Shown here: positions 42,783 to 54,514 of the stretch, piece by piece
Position numbering within the stretch: the stretch's first letter is position 1
Layout: each line of letters begins with the position of its first letter
NCBI GenBank assembly: GCA_964058845.1
Contig: CAXKVR010000240.1
Location: 1-64,000, forward strand
Direction of reading: 5' to 3'
From: Carex sylvatica
Lineage: Eukaryota > Streptophyta > Magnoliopsida > Poales > Cyperaceae
Length of the DNA stretch: 64,000 nucleotides
Notes under the pieces: generated by a model
Seen by the model: the letters and a program-made list of their open reading frames with translations, nothing else
The model's database searches: none
Told to the model about the DNA's origin: nothing
Position numbers and translations under genes: made by a program

Positions 42783-45509
42783 TCACCGTCCCTTCGGGTT
42801 GATGATCTCCGAGAAAACAGCACTTGGCGTGAGCCTGTCAGAATCTGTGCTCGCAACGCTCCTCCCTCCCATGCTCATAGTTGTATTTGTAGTGCTAGTC
42901 GATTCTGAAGTAGGTTCATCAGCTAGCTCTTTCTTTCTGCAAATGACAGCTGGCGTCTCCTCTCCAGAGGTGGTCCCGCCAACTACACTCCCGCTTTCTT
43001 CTGCATTTATTTGCAATTGCAATGCAAATTCTAAATTCCAAAGTACATCTCCAATGCTTGGTCGGTCAATACCTTCATCAGACACACACTTCTCGGCTAT
43101 CTCGGCATATTTTTTTAGACATTGAGGTGCAATTTTGCCTCTCAGGTATGAGTCTATTATCTCTTCTAGAACACCCTTTCTCTGACAAAATATGGCCCAA
43201 TCTGCCAGGTTCACCTGTTCTTTCGGTACATCACTGCTTGTTATCGGTGGCCTTGCACACAATACTTCAAACAAAACCACACCGAAGGAATACACATCAG
43301 ATTTTTCAGACAATTGTTGCTTTCTGAAGTACTCGGGGTCCATGTACCCGAAGCTACCTTTGACTGCTGTGCTCACATGCGTGTGGTCCAATGTGGGTCC
43401 TATTTTTGACAATCCGAAATCTGACACCTTCGCCACCCATTTTTCATCTAAAAGAATATTGGTAGTTTTCACATCACGGTGAATTACAGTATGCTTTGCG
43501 CCTGTATGGAGGTAGTGCAGCCCACGAGCAGCACCAATGCAAATTTCGAGCCTCTGTTTCCATGTAAGTGGTGCAGGTGCAGTCTGGGTTTTATAGAGGT
43601 GCTCTCGGAGTGTTCCATGGGCCATATAGTCGTATACTAATATCATTTCATTTTCTTCTTCACAGTAACCAATAAGTGAGACAAGGTGGCGATGGCGAAG
43701 CTTGGATAACAACTCAATCTCATTTCGAAATTCGTGCATCCCTTGCTCGGATAACGGGTTGCCCCGCTTAATTGCAACCTTAGTCGATCCATTATCAATT
43801 TCACCCCGGTAAACTTTTCCAAACCCTCCACCACCGATAACGAAGGCTTCATCGAATCCATTCGTGGCTGCCAAAATCTCGTGAAAAGAAAAATATCGGC
43901 AAAGGCTAGCTGGTAAAGAAGAGTTATGGCTACCTGTACCTGTACCGTTACCAGTACTGGTACCTATACTAGTGGTGTTTGTCTTCGCTGAGACATCAGA
44001 TTGGGAATTTGAAATTCCATAAGAAGAGAGTGGAGTACATACAGTCACTTCTTCACTTACCTTTCCCTCCTCAGACACCTTATCCTTCTTTTTCTTCTGT
44101 TTGTAAATCATAAACAAGCAAATACAAACAATGAAAGAGAGAAGCAAAACACTGCCAACTACACCTGCAATAATCGCTGTGACCTTTCCTTTTGACTCTT
44201 TATGCTTGTTGTCAAAATTCTGAGATGAATCCACTATCCGGGGTACTGGGTTCAAACCTGCAAGGTTGTTCTCGGGTATGCTCATTTTAAAAACCTCAAG
44301 ACCATTCAATATTGCATCAAAATACTCAGTATTTGTCGACAGATCCGGGTGAAGTGCAACCCACATATCCATTTGACCCGACCCAGAACCAGGACGCATA
44401 ACCACATAATCCATGTAAGTGGGTATACCGATTCCTCCACTGTATGATATAACATCGAATTGGGTTTGTGCTGTCTGGTTATTAATGTAAATAAAGAATA
44501 CCCGCTGGTTTACCTTGGTCATCGGATACTGTATCTCACAAAAATGGAATCTGAGGAGGTAATAGAACTCAACATCTACGTTTAGGATCCAAGTGAGATT
44601 GTAATTCAAGTTGATTTGTGGGTTTGGACCCATTGATCGTGCCGTCTCGTACACTTGAACTGGTGCAATATATTGTGGAATAGTTGGTGGATATTCAATT
44701 GTCACATTATTGTCATTTCGAAAGGTGACACCTAAAGCTGCACCGAAAAGATAGTTTGAGTCGTCCTCCCATGAGCGGTACAAACCTGAGTCTTCAGAAG
44801 GAGCTAAGGGCTTGCCGCCTACATTGAGCCGGTACATTGTTTGGAAAGCCGTACCTGGGTCATACTCAAACAGGGTATTAATACCATTGGCATAGTAAGT
44901 TCTTGGATAACTGAAGATATCAGGAGACGACATGATCTCAATTCCATTTATAAATGCATGTGCCTTTGGTTGCTTCGTAGATGGTGCAAATGTTAAATTT
45001 AGAGCAGTTGAGGTGACATTGATTGAGAACTCCCGAACAAGGTAATAATGGTCCAACGAGGTCACGGTTATCCAAGCACTGAAATTGGAGAGTAGAGTGT
45101 AGGGACCCGCAGTGACAGAGAAATACGAGTCGGAGGCATTGAGGTTTGAATAGTTGGCAGGATAAAAGTAGAGGCGGAGGAAGTAGCGGCCAGGAGAGAG
45201 AGGAAAAGTGTAGGTATAATTTGAGGTGAAGATACGAGCATTACTGTACGGTGTGTCCGGTACCGATGGATTTCTGTATGGGATAGGTGAAGTTTGGCTG
45301 GCTTTTTGAGAGATGTAATTTGTTTTACTGTCTCCAATCCATGTGAGGTTGTTAACATTGTCTGTGCTGGTTTCTGATGTGCCACAACTTAGTAGGATGT
45401 GAGTAGAATTGGAAGTAGAGTTGGCAGCAAGAGTCGGGACGGTGAAATTGAATGACAAAAGAGGAGCCCCAAATATTAAGAGGAGAGAAAGAAAGGTTGC
45501 GTAATTCAT
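42783..45509 (-). CDS. Malectin-like receptor kinase, CrRLK1L family (copy B)
   Basis: A complete single-exon 908-residue protein with the same layout as copy A: signal peptide, malectin-like ectodomain, transmembrane helix (VTAIIAGVVGSVLLLSFIVC), Ser/Thr-rich juxtamembrane part and kinase. The glycine loop is GGGGFGKVY, with VAIKR, VIHRDVKTTNILL, VSDFGLSK and GSFGYMDPEY all intact. Differences from A are concentrated in the middle of the ectodomain (for example YPRTYYANGINTLFEYDP against STAYYADGTNSPFPYDP) and in the linker before the membrane. The kinase domains are nearly the same. This suggests ligand-side divergence or gene conversion between copies. The 3' flank lacks the Copia insertion seen in A. 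Function is expected as for copy A. Confidence 0.95.
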   Translation of the reverse strand: MNYATFLSLLLIFGAPLLSFNFTVPTLAANSTSNSTHILLSCGTSETSTDNVNNLTWIGDSKTNYISQKASQTSPIPYRNPSVPDTPYSNARIFTSNYTYTFPLSPGRYFLRLYFYPANYSNLNASDSYFSVTAGPYTLLSNFSAWITVTSLDHYYLVREFSINVTSTALNLTFAPSTKQPKAHAFINGIEIMSSPDIFSYPRTYYANGINTLFEYDPGTAFQTMYRLNVGGKPLAPSEDSGLYRSWEDDSNYLFGAALGVTFRNDNNVTIEYPPTIPQYIAPVQVYETARSMGPNPQINLNYNLTWILNVDVEFYYLLRFHFCEIQYPMTKVNQRVFFIYINNQTAQTQFDVISYSGGIGIPTYMDYVVMRPGSGSGQMDMWVALHPDLSTNTEYFDAILNGLEVFKMSIPENNLAGLNPVPRIVDSSQNFDNKHKESKGKVTAIIAGVVGSVLLLSFIVCICLFMIYKQKKKKDKVSEEGKVSEEVTVCTPLSSYGISNSQSDVSAKTNTTSIGTSTGNGTGTGSHNSSLPASLCRYFSFHEILAATNGFDEAFVIGGGGFGKVYRGEIDNGSTKVAIKRGNPLSEQGMHEFRNEIELLSKLRHRHLVSLIGYCEEENEMILVYDYMAHGTLREHLYKTQTAPAPLTWKQRLEICIGAARGLHYLHTGAKHTVIHRDVKTTNILLDEKWVAKVSDFGLSKIGPTLDHTHVSTAVKGSFGYMDPEYFRKQQLSEKSDVYSFGVVLFEVLCARPPITSSDVPKEQVNLADWAIFCQRKGVLEEIIDSYLRGKIAPQCLKKYAEIAEKCVSDEGIDRPSIGDVLWNLEFALQLQINAEESGSVVGGTTSGEETPAVICRKKELADEPTSESTSTTNTTMSMGGRSVASTDSDRLTPSAVFSEIINPKGR

Positions 45510-45880
45510 TTTTTACATGAATTGGGGTCTTGGTTAGCGGTGAAATTTGGAGGGTTTTTAGTGAAGATTTGCTCAATTTATGAGGGGCAAATTACAAACT
45601 AGCTGACAAAAACAGTAATCATCTATAAAAAAAAAACATAAGAGTGTTGATATCAATTACAAATGCGTTCATATAAACGAGAGTAAACATATCAAAAATT
45701 GAAGGAAGAAACTAAGAAAGAGTTTACCTGAGCAGAGAGCAAGGAGAGAGATGAGAGAAGTGGACAAAAAGCTTGCTCTGCATATAGTGTTGAGTGCTAT
45801 ACTGCTATCTATGCTAAGGCAAACTGATTGTTGATTAAAGTCTAAAAAACATTTAGTGGGAAGGACACTTTATAGATTTT
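45510..45880 (-). promoter_or_regulatory. 5' UTR with intron and TATA box of copy B
   Basis: The predicted 5'-UTR intron runs from 45727 down to 45603 (donor CTCAG|GTAAACT; acceptor TTTTTGTCAG). A TATA-like CTATAAAG (minus) lies at about 45869-45876. About 45900-46300 is the promoter block shared with A and C. Confidence 0.65.
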
Positions 45881-46505
45881 TTTTTTATTCTTAATTCAGG
45901 TGCGGGTTTCACGTGGACTTGTGGTGTATCCAAATATGTAACGACTTGATATCAATTACAAATGCGTTCATATAAACGAGAGAAGCATACTGTTCCTGGT
46001 GACTTAAGAAATTATATAATCAAACTACACACGGATATTCTAATGATTTAAAAATAATATTAAGGTTGCTTATGTAATTTAATTAGAGTATTAAACGGGT
46101 TATTTAATCACAAACTTTATGACTCAGATAAAAATGTGGCGCAATGTAAATGAAAAAATAATTTATTATTTTTGTAAAGACGGGAATAAAGAAGTTAACA
46201 TTCGAAGTGCAATTGTCTAGAGGTGGGGACCACAAGTCGTATTCAGTCTAGTGGTAAAGACTACAAAGTGCGCTCCTCCAGTCTCCATCCCAGGCAATTT
46301 TTTTAATTTTAGAAATTCATTAAAAATAATATAAAAATATATAGAAAGAACCAAAGCATTTCCTCTGATCTGCCACAAAAGTATCCGAAATATTTTTTAA
46401 ATATAAAATTGAAAAAATAATAATTAAAAAATATGTGTAAAAAAGAAATTTAGAAATATAAAATCAGATATAAAGAGGTGCTTTGTACCAGAGGTTTAAT
46501 TTCGA

Positions 46506-46890
46506 GAGGAGAATTGGTGAACTCAAGTTTAAAACTCGTCAAATTAGATTTAAATTATGAATCTGAACCGTTGAGATCCACCTATCTTACGAATGATGCA
46601 TTTACATATGAAAATTTTAAACATTCGAATTAATTTAGTATAAAATGAAGCGGTCAAAATTAGAAGCTTAATAAATTAATTTTGATGCATTCATTTTTGA
46701 AACGTTTTTTTCACCACTTGACTTTATATTAAATTAATTCAAATGTTTAAAATTTTGACATGTAGACATCACTCGCAAGGTAGGCGGGTTTTAACGGTTT
46801 AGATTTGTCATTTGAAACATATTTTAATGAATTTTAGACTTGAGTTCACCAAGAAACTTAGTGAACTTAACAACACTCTAGTTCTACTCT
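46506..46890. mobile_element. MITE shared by units B and C
   Basis: The arms contain TTGGTGAACTCAAGT(T/C)TAAAA in both orientations plus AACCGTTGAGATCC-like words. The flanks TAATTTCGA (46497-46505) and TGATATCGA (46891-46899) fit a 9-bp duplication. Unit A has one intact copy of the site (TTTAATATCGATTCCTAGAA near 40228) and no insertion. Confidence 0.82.
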
Positions 46891-47394
46891 TGATATCGAT
46901 TCCTTGAACTTATGGCTTTTTATTAATGGAAATTGAGAAAGTGTATCCATTTTTATTCAAAAAAGAAAAGAAATATGAAACCAACCATAAACTGAAGCGT
47001 CCAGCAGGAACGCTATAAAAGGAAAAAAAAAATTCTAGATTGCCATAAAATAGGCCATTTAGATGAGAGCAAAAAAAAAAAAAAAAATTGAACGCCACGG
47101 TTTATGACTTCTAGACTTTAATTAAAAAAAATCACATATATATAACTATTTAATAAAAGAAATACATATTACTTTATTTTTCACATATAATATAATTATG
47201 TGACTTTATTTAATAAAAGAATACATATGTATGACGAGTATATACACTTATGATAAATTTATATACAAGCTGCATTTTCGCTACGATACAATTTTGTCCC
47301 AACACGACACAATATGTAACTCATGGTTCTGTCACGACATAGTTCAGACGATATAGTTTTGTCATGTTACAGTATGGCATGTGACTCAAGTCGC

Positions 47395-49436
47395 TGTTGC
47401 ACCAAAAATGTATAGTACAAAATTTTAGTACAACAAACTGTATCTTTTAATCTTAAATACACTTTCAGTTCAGATTGCAAGTGCACAATCCTACCGCGTA
47501 GTATATTATCGAGTATCGATCCACAGGGAATATGGACAATTACTAGATTTAGACTTTATTAATTAATTTCATAAAATAATAAAAATAAAAAGATGTAAGT
47601 GCAATAAAATAGAATGGGAGGGTTTGTTTAAGTAATCATAAATGTTGGGTTCAATACTCGAAAAAGAGGAATTATAAACAATAAATAAAAAATAAAGAAA
47701 GTAAAGATTGGTTTGCTTTCAAGTTAAGGAGATCTAGGGATATTCGGTCTACAATTTCTTGCTAATTTAATATATGCGGTTTGTTTATATTTATGTTTGA
47801 TTTTAATGAGGTTTCTAACCTGATTCGTTCTTGGAATATGGATGTTATATCTTGGGTGAACGGATTAATTTGCCTCAAATTCTAGGGTTTTTATAAATTC
47901 TAGAGGGATATTTAATACACATAATTCAAGACAAACATTAATATTCCAAGAAACTTAAAAGTTTTATGATTTGTGTTAGCCTTTGGAACAAATATTGACA
48001 CAAATACTTTGGGTGAACAGATTAATGTTCCGTCATTGTTAGGGCTGTTGCTCACCTAATCGGGATTTTTAAACACATAATTCAAAGTATTTAACAATAT
48101 TTATTCTAAGGTGTCCAAATTAGGGGTTTGACTTCAGAAATACCTACCTCACCAAACTCTAACTCTAATTTCTGGAGATCTGGTCTATATCCTAGTGTTA
48201 ATAAGATATCATATACCTTTATAATTTGATTGATACATGGTAGATTACTCGACCTATGCTGGAGTTTACTGATTAAAGCGAAAAAACAGGACATAGCACG
48301 ATTTCTAGCTACTTTAATTCATTAATCCTAACATGGTACTTGTAATTGCAAGTATATGAAATCATAAAGAATAATTCACATAAATTACCATTAAATCAAA
48401 CAATCATAATAAAAATAATATAACCGAATAAATATAATTAAACAAGTTCATGCATTGACCTAAATTCCTAGAGAGAAATCTACTCTCTTAGAGAGATCTA
48501 CTCTCTCTTGGAGAGATCCATTACAAAAGTTGGCAAAAATAAGAAGAAATGAGATAAAGAAATAGTTACACCCTTTATTGAATCAAGAACCTCAATCTTG
48601 ACGAAATCTTACTTGGACATTCTTCTCCTTCCTTGAAAAGCTTTCGGAACTCCTAGAATGGCTGTAGATTTATCGCTATATGGGAATTGGCATGCACCAA
48701 GGGGTGAGATAGAGAGAGAGTTGTAAGATGAGAGATGTGAGATATGTGTGTGATGTCTCCTTAAATGGAAAATGAACCCCCTCTTTTATAGCAAAAGACT
48801 ATGCCCAATTTAGAGGCTAGAAGGTGGGGTTAGTGGGTGCTATCTTTGCCTTGTTTCTCTAGACTGATGTGTCCAAATTTAGCTGTCAAAAAGCGTCCCT
48901 AGCTCACCAAAAATAGAAACCGTGTTGAAAATGTATAATTCTGGCCACCTGCGGGTTCAGTGCGTTCGCACTGAGTGATAGTACGGGTGGCTGACCCGCA
49001 TTGAATCAACTTCTCTTTTTTAACTTGGCAAAATTTTCTGTGAAATTCCCTTAGTACGTCTGCACTAAATGACAGTGCGGGTGACTGACCCGCACTAAAG
49101 AATTTCCTGTGCTGTTTCGGAGTTTCTGAAATTGGCTAAGTATTGAGTGCAGATGGATGACCCGCACTGGAGATGAGTACGGACGCATTACGCTCGGACT
49201 TTTTCTGGGTTGCGCTGAGGTGCTGAGTGCGGGTGGCTGACTCGTACTGATGGTGCGTGCAGATGCACTGAAAGGTATTTTCTTCAATTTTCATCTTTTC
49301 CTGCATTTTAAAGTCAAACAACCGCAGTAACTTGATTCTAGGTGTATTCTATTCACTTTATATTCAAAGTACAAGATATTTGGAACTATTTTATGATAAA
49401 AACAAGATATAATGTTTATATAATTTATGCTTATCA
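47395..49436. mobile_element. 2-kb TG..CA insertion, probably a solo LTR or LTR-like element
   Basis: It begins TGTTGCACCAAAAATG and ends TTATGCTTATCA. GTCGC (47390-47394) and GTGGC (49437-49441) flank it, fitting a 5-bp target duplication with one change. Unit C has the empty site CAAGTCGCGTTCCGTGATTT at about 60013. No internal LTR pair, primer site or coding domain is seen. A TATA-like TTTTATAGC is at about 48783. 48470-48510 has repeats of GAGAGATCTACTCTCT. A long solo LTR is the best fit; the family is unknown. Confidence 0.6.
48950..49275. repeat. Degenerate repeats of a GTGCGGGT/ACCCGCAC palindrome
   Basis: Four or five related copies lie at about 48980, 49074, 49150 and 49215. The clearest is AGTGCGGGT-GACTG-ACCCGCACT at 49074-49096, a perfect 9-bp stem with a 5-base loop. 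These are GC-rich in an AT-rich element. Their role is unknown. Confidence 0.7.
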
Positions 49437-49555
49437 GTGGCGTTCTGTGATTTGTATGTTCCTTGTTATGATCATCCTTTGAGAATCAATATGGCATGCG
49501 AACTGGTCTGATCACACGTGATCAGAATCATTAAATTTTGATCTCAATTTCTAAC

Positions 49556-51480
49556 TTCAGTTAGTTTATTCAATCAATCAAGATTAAGATCTAACAGTGC
49601 GTAGCAACCGTGTGCTGTGACAAAACTAGTTCCATGCCATACTATTTTTTTGCAGAATAATCACAACGAGGAACACTCAGTCATAACATGCGACTTGGAT
49701 CACATATTGTGCCGTGTTGTGATAGAACCGTACTATAACAAAATCTAACGTTACATGTTGTAACAAAACCGTATCGTGGTAACTGTTGGTCCCAAAGGCA
49801 CCTAGAGGAGGGGTGAATAGGGCATTTTTAAATTTTAATCTAAGTTATAAAGTTCGAGTGTATCCTAAAGTTATTCTTGGCGAAAACTTAGAATAACTTT
49901 GGCATAAACTAAAGATATAAAACAAATAAAGTAAAGAGAAGAGTTTAGAGACACTTGACACGAGAGTTGTTTACGAAGTTCAGCACTAACGCCCACGTCT
50001 CTGGGGCTCGCGACCTTCGAGATGGTGCCTCTTTCTTTACCCAATGAGAAACGATTATAAAGTGGAACCGGTGAGCCCTTACAATCTTCTGGGAAGTAGC
50101 ACGGCCCGAACAAGGAGCACTAAAGGCTCAGGTTGGTCAATTCGATTCACGATGACTCAAGGATTGCCAGGGTGAGCACTACAGCTCAAAGTAGTAAATG
50201 GGTTAATCACGCAGGATCACTCTAGGAGTTGTGTAATTGATTGAATATGCTTGAGATTGATTGTGAATATTGAAGTTTAAGCACACAAGCAACAATGGAT
50301 TTATCTAGATCTTTAAATACGAAATATTAAAGTTGGAGGTGGCTAGAGTGTCAATCCAAACCTTGGAATAACTTATATTTATAGAGAGCTGCTAAAAATG
50401 AAGTAAATAGTACTGACTGTTGCAATGGTTCATGTACCGTTACAACGGTAGGGTAGTTTGAATAAGTTTGGATAGGCAACGGGCAATGACCGCGTGAATT
50501 GATTTAATGCGGTGCAGTCATTTCTGCGGCTTGATTTATTCTTTGCAATGATTCATAGACCGTTGCAATGGTAGGCCTCACTTTGTTCAGTCTCAAGCTT
50601 ATTTTACCAATTTTACAGATTAATTGTCCTTAATCTTGAGTTATGCTTTTGTCATCCATACTCCTGTGCTTCATGACCACATCCTTGATGTTATATTGCA
50701 GTTCATCAATTCATCCTCGATGTGTATTTATTGTATCTCCAGTTGTCATTAACCTGCACATGTCTCAAGAAGGAAAACTGTAAAATACAATTATGTACGT
50801 TTTGTAAATCCAGTCAAACAAGTAAGACGAGGGCTCCAAAAACCAATAATCTCCTTTTTTTAATGATTTGTAAAATAGGCATATCAAGTGAGTGCATAAA
50901 TTGGTTATTCCCACAAAGTTTGGAAAATTTGAAATTATTGAAATTATTGAAGTTTTTATTTTTTATTTTTTCTTGTGTTATTCTTTTAGTACGAAAAATG
51001 GTGAAAAATCATATGCAAAGTACCCATTTTCTCGAATTATTTACCGCAAACATATTTTTAGGCTATTTTGGCAGGTTTTGGAGAAAGTTACGAATTTAGG
51101 CCGAAAACAGAGCAAAAATGTCATATTTATGGCGATTCTGAAGAAGACGTAAAAATAGAGCAACACATGGAGTATGCAAACACTTCTCATGAAGTGCACA
51201 ACATGCAACATGACGAAATTCACTAAAATTCGGCTAACTACAGTGCCCTACAGCCTCGAGTATGTCGCATGCGGCATAAATGCCTATATCGCATGGGCAC
51301 ACAGATTCAATCCGTGGACTGTCTAGTTTGGATTAAATCTCAGCCGTTGGAGAGTAACCTTCTAGAAGGACACATTTCCAGAAGTGGCAGGCCTTGCTTC
51401 GCCTTGAAGTCTAAGTTTAGCGCTCCAAATATAGCATTTTATAATATATTTGGCACTCATGATCTCTATGTTCTCCATGA
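49556..51480. other. Intergenic repeats between units B and C
   Basis: 49600-49790 repeats words like GTGTTGTGATAGAACCGTA. From 49782 a block starting TGTTGGTCCCAAAGGCACCT and AGAGGAGGGGTGAATAGGG has the look of a common plant repeat, but I cannot delimit its end (perhaps near 50720). 50400-50590 repeats GCAATGGTTCATGTACCGTT. The open frames at 50722-51152 have no protein features and overlap each other in two frames. No gene supported. Confidence 0.4.
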
Positions 51481-51800
51481 CTCATCACCCCTAAGCTAGG
51501 CTATATAAACCCCTATTGAAATAGGAATTAGTGTGCATATTTTAGTTGTGTAAGTCCATAGTTTAGAGCAGAATATTGTGTGAAATATTTAGAGTCGTGG
51601 AGAAGAAGAGGCGATCGAAGTCCAAGGCGGAAGAAGGAGTCTTCTAAGGAAGAGGTGTCTAGGTTCTAGGTTATTTCTTTCTTTTATTACTTCTTTTATT
51701 TTGTCATGGCTTTGAGTAGCTAAGCTCATCCTCTCTAGGGATGAATGTAATGAATTCTAATTCCTCTTTATTATAATATTTATTTTTCTTTTATGTCTAT
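51481..51800 (+). promoter_or_regulatory. LTR-like promoter and leader
   Basis: A clean TATA box CTATATAAACCCC (51501) is followed by a GA-rich transcribed-looking stretch (about 51570-51660). Then comes a TTGAGTAGCTAAGCTCATCC block and CTAGGGATGAATGTAATGAA, words often found in plant LTR or retroelement leaders. No LTR boundaries were found. It could instead be a real promoter without a recognised gene. Confidence 0.3.
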
Positions 51801-52500
51801 TTGAGATTTAGTTATACTTAGAATGCTATTGAAATATGTCATTGCATACATAGTTCTGTCTACAGATGGTCCAGTGTCCTCCACATACCAATAGGTGTTA
51901 TAAGTCGTTGTACCTCGGTGCGAGAGGGGCTACATGTAAGTACTATAAACACTTTGGCTAATGAGACCTGACTGCAGTTCAAAGGCTAGGGTTCGAACCC
52001 AGTGGGCTCCCTTGGCAAGATATAAATTAGATAACATATTGAAGTTTAATTAGGAATTTATTTATTACTTGTAATGAATAAGGTTTAGGGTTATTACTTA
52101 GCGAGTTATAGGAGAATATAATTAATTAGATTGGTGTGAGTGGTTTAATTATATTATATCATGTGATAATCATAATTGTCCCCCACAAGCCGACCTTAGA
52201 GTCGGAGAACCTTTCAAATACGCATAGAACCAAACTCAAGTAATATGTAGAGAATAATAGTACCGGTATGCAGCTCTGCTCTACGGGGTGGTCTATATCG
52301 CATACGATAGAAGGCCATAGGCGAGGCCATATGCAGTAGTGACAATGCCGCATATGGGTAGACATGAGTACTATAAATATTGTATTGAGTTAATTAGAAG
52401 GAATTCATCCAAATCCTAGAGGCTCCCTAAACTTGATTTACAACAATTAGCATCTCCATCTATACCATCACCAGAGTAAACTGTAAAATCACCCTATACC

Positions 52501-52545
<45 letters not shown>

Positions 52546-54120
52546 CCAAAGAATCTAGACTAGTATTATTGTTATTAAACTGCTAAGATCTATCCATGTT
52601 GATTGACACTCGACACTACTACACGGTAGGATTATGCGCTTGTAATTCGACAGAGTAGCATTATGGTAACTAAGTATATATTTATATATACTAAAAATTA
52701 GTAGTCTCATTTAGAGTCATCAAATATCAATATAGCATGAACTTGTAATATTTCTCATCCTTTTTGCAAATGGTCAAAAGGGCGTAAAAATAAAATAAGT
52801 TATGCTCAAAACGAAGAGAGGGTTCTCCCTCAATTCATGCACTCCCCCTTAAGTTGGTAAAATTATAAACTAAGGCCTATAAATAAAAATATCAATAGAA
52901 TATTAAAATTAAAGCATGTAAATTTTGCACTAAGTTGGAATTTAAAATGTATGTAGTGCAACATATGGTACTTTGACTCTTTTTAGTCATGAATTTATTT
53001 AAATTAAAAATAAATAAAACTTGATTATATAAATCTAATAAAATAAGATAATATTAAAATTAAAATTTTGATCAAGTGCATTAGCCTCTTGTTCTAGGTA
53101 AAATATTGAAATTATAGCAAGATATTTTAATGAATATTGAAATTTAGAAATATAAATTGATCATTTTAGTAATTTTTCTAATCGGTATAATTTTTGAAGT
53201 GAAATAAATGATCAATAGATTGTGTCTCTAAATTAGACGGAAATATTGAAATTAGAATTAACATGATTGAATCAATTTGCCTCCTAAATAGGCAAATAAT
53301 ATTTGCATCTTTAGATGCAGTCAAATATTTATGCCTCTAAAATAGGCAAATTTTAAAATTAAATCTTGTGCATGATTTGATCAAATAATTGATTTATTTA
53401 AGCAAGTAAATTTTTGAGATATAAACTTGATCAAATAATATTACTTTTATATCATGTATAATATGGAATTAAATTCAAAGTAATGAAATAGCACAAATGA
53501 CAATTTTATGGCAAGAATATTGAAGAGATTTGTGCATGATGAATAAGTGTATAAATAAAACATATATAACTTTCCTTTTATGCGTTAGAGATATGTGCCA
53601 GATAGAAAATAAGTTTTCGACTCATCACCTTATGAAATAATGAAAATGCATATGCATACATGTATATATGAGTGTGTATATATATATGTGTATATATAGA
53701 TATGTGTATATGTGTATGCATATAATTATTGAATTTAGTAAAACAATTTGAGTCGATATCTCACATTCTCAACGCTCTTTTGGTCGTTAGGATCAATAGC
53801 ATACATGTAGATGTGTAAAAATATTCGTTCGTATGAAGCACTTCGATATAGATTAATACCTTCAATACTTATCTAACAAGTATGCAGAATCCTGGCATTT
53901 TGAAACATAATCTAAGTATTTAGAGCATATGAATGAATGAAAAGCAAAGACATTCATAATAGCATTCTAATTAGCAGTTCAATCCTAAATATTTATTTAT
54001 TCTAAAAATTACGTTCCTAATTGTTTATGCATAGCAACCAAAATAAGTTAAGTTATTACAGACCAAAGTTATTAAAATAGAGTTCTCTCTCTCACACATA
54101 AATCATGCCTAAATATCATC
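51801..54120. other. Intergenic AT-rich region
   Basis: No gene seen. It contains a (TTA)n microsatellite (52501-52543) and a stretch with repeated GCCTC(C/T)(A/T)AAATAGGCAAA words (about 53280-53355). There is a TATGTG/TATATA low-complexity run at about 53645-53725. Confidence 0.45.
52501..52543. repeat. (TTA)n microsatellite
   Basis: About 14 uninterrupted TTA/ATT units. Likely length-variable between individuals. Confidence 0.95.
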
Positions 54121-54148
54121 TTGAGTGTCTTCATCTTCCGTGAAACGC

Positions 54149-54430
54149 TTACTGAACGAGCTCCACATTCTTCATCTGACTGGATAACCTCGTGTACCTC
54201 TCATCTGCATACTTCTTATTGTTTATCATCATGTTGCTCATATTGCCGATCTGCTCAGTCATCCAATCAATTTTCTTCTCCACAATATCACCTAGAATTG
54301 GATGTTGTGAGGTTTCACCATGAGCCGATGACTCAGCAGCTTCCACATTGGAGTTCGGGTCCCAATACTGATTTGGCAAAGCATTATCCAACTAGATCCA
54401 CTCATTGATCGGTCGGTAGTTAGATGTCAA
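54149..54430 (-). pseudogene. Unrecognised coding fragment next to the CACTA repeats
   Basis: A minus-strand frame with one in-frame stop reads NYRPINEWI, then LDNALPNQYWDPNSN and a helical segment (DWMTEQIGNMSNMM). It ends at a stop at 54149. The composition is protein-like and it lies just inside the CACTA-type subterminal repeats, so it may be a remnant of that element's coding region. The family is not recognised. Confidence 0.3.
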
Positions 54431-54514
54431 GTGAGGACCCCGTTAATCCCCTTTTCAACCCATCCCAGAGTGGTTAATTCGAGTTTCCGTCCAAAAAAGA
54501 AAGAAAAGAAATTA

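Larger units (their letters stand above)
42159..49555. repeat. Duplication unit B of the receptor-kinase array
   Basis: It is homologous to unit A from 42159 (GATTCCACAATTCAAAATGC) to about 46920. It is homologous to unit C from the gene through 47394 and again from 49437 to about 49555, the gap being the 2-kb TG..CA insertion. Confidence 0.85.

Noticed and set aside
50722..51152. Two overlapping open frames of 86-125 codons
   Set aside because: Frames overlap, composition follows the AT-rich repeat, no domain or promoter seen.
51945..52020. GGGTTCGAACCC, a perfect tRNA T-arm-like palindrome
   Set aside because: No acceptor, D or anticodon arm can be built around it. Probably chance or a repeat-derived word.
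52610..52640. CACTACTACACGG considered as the left terminus of the CACTA element
   Set aside because: It does not match the right end CACTAGTGGAAAAA, and no subterminal GATCGGTT repeats lie beside it.
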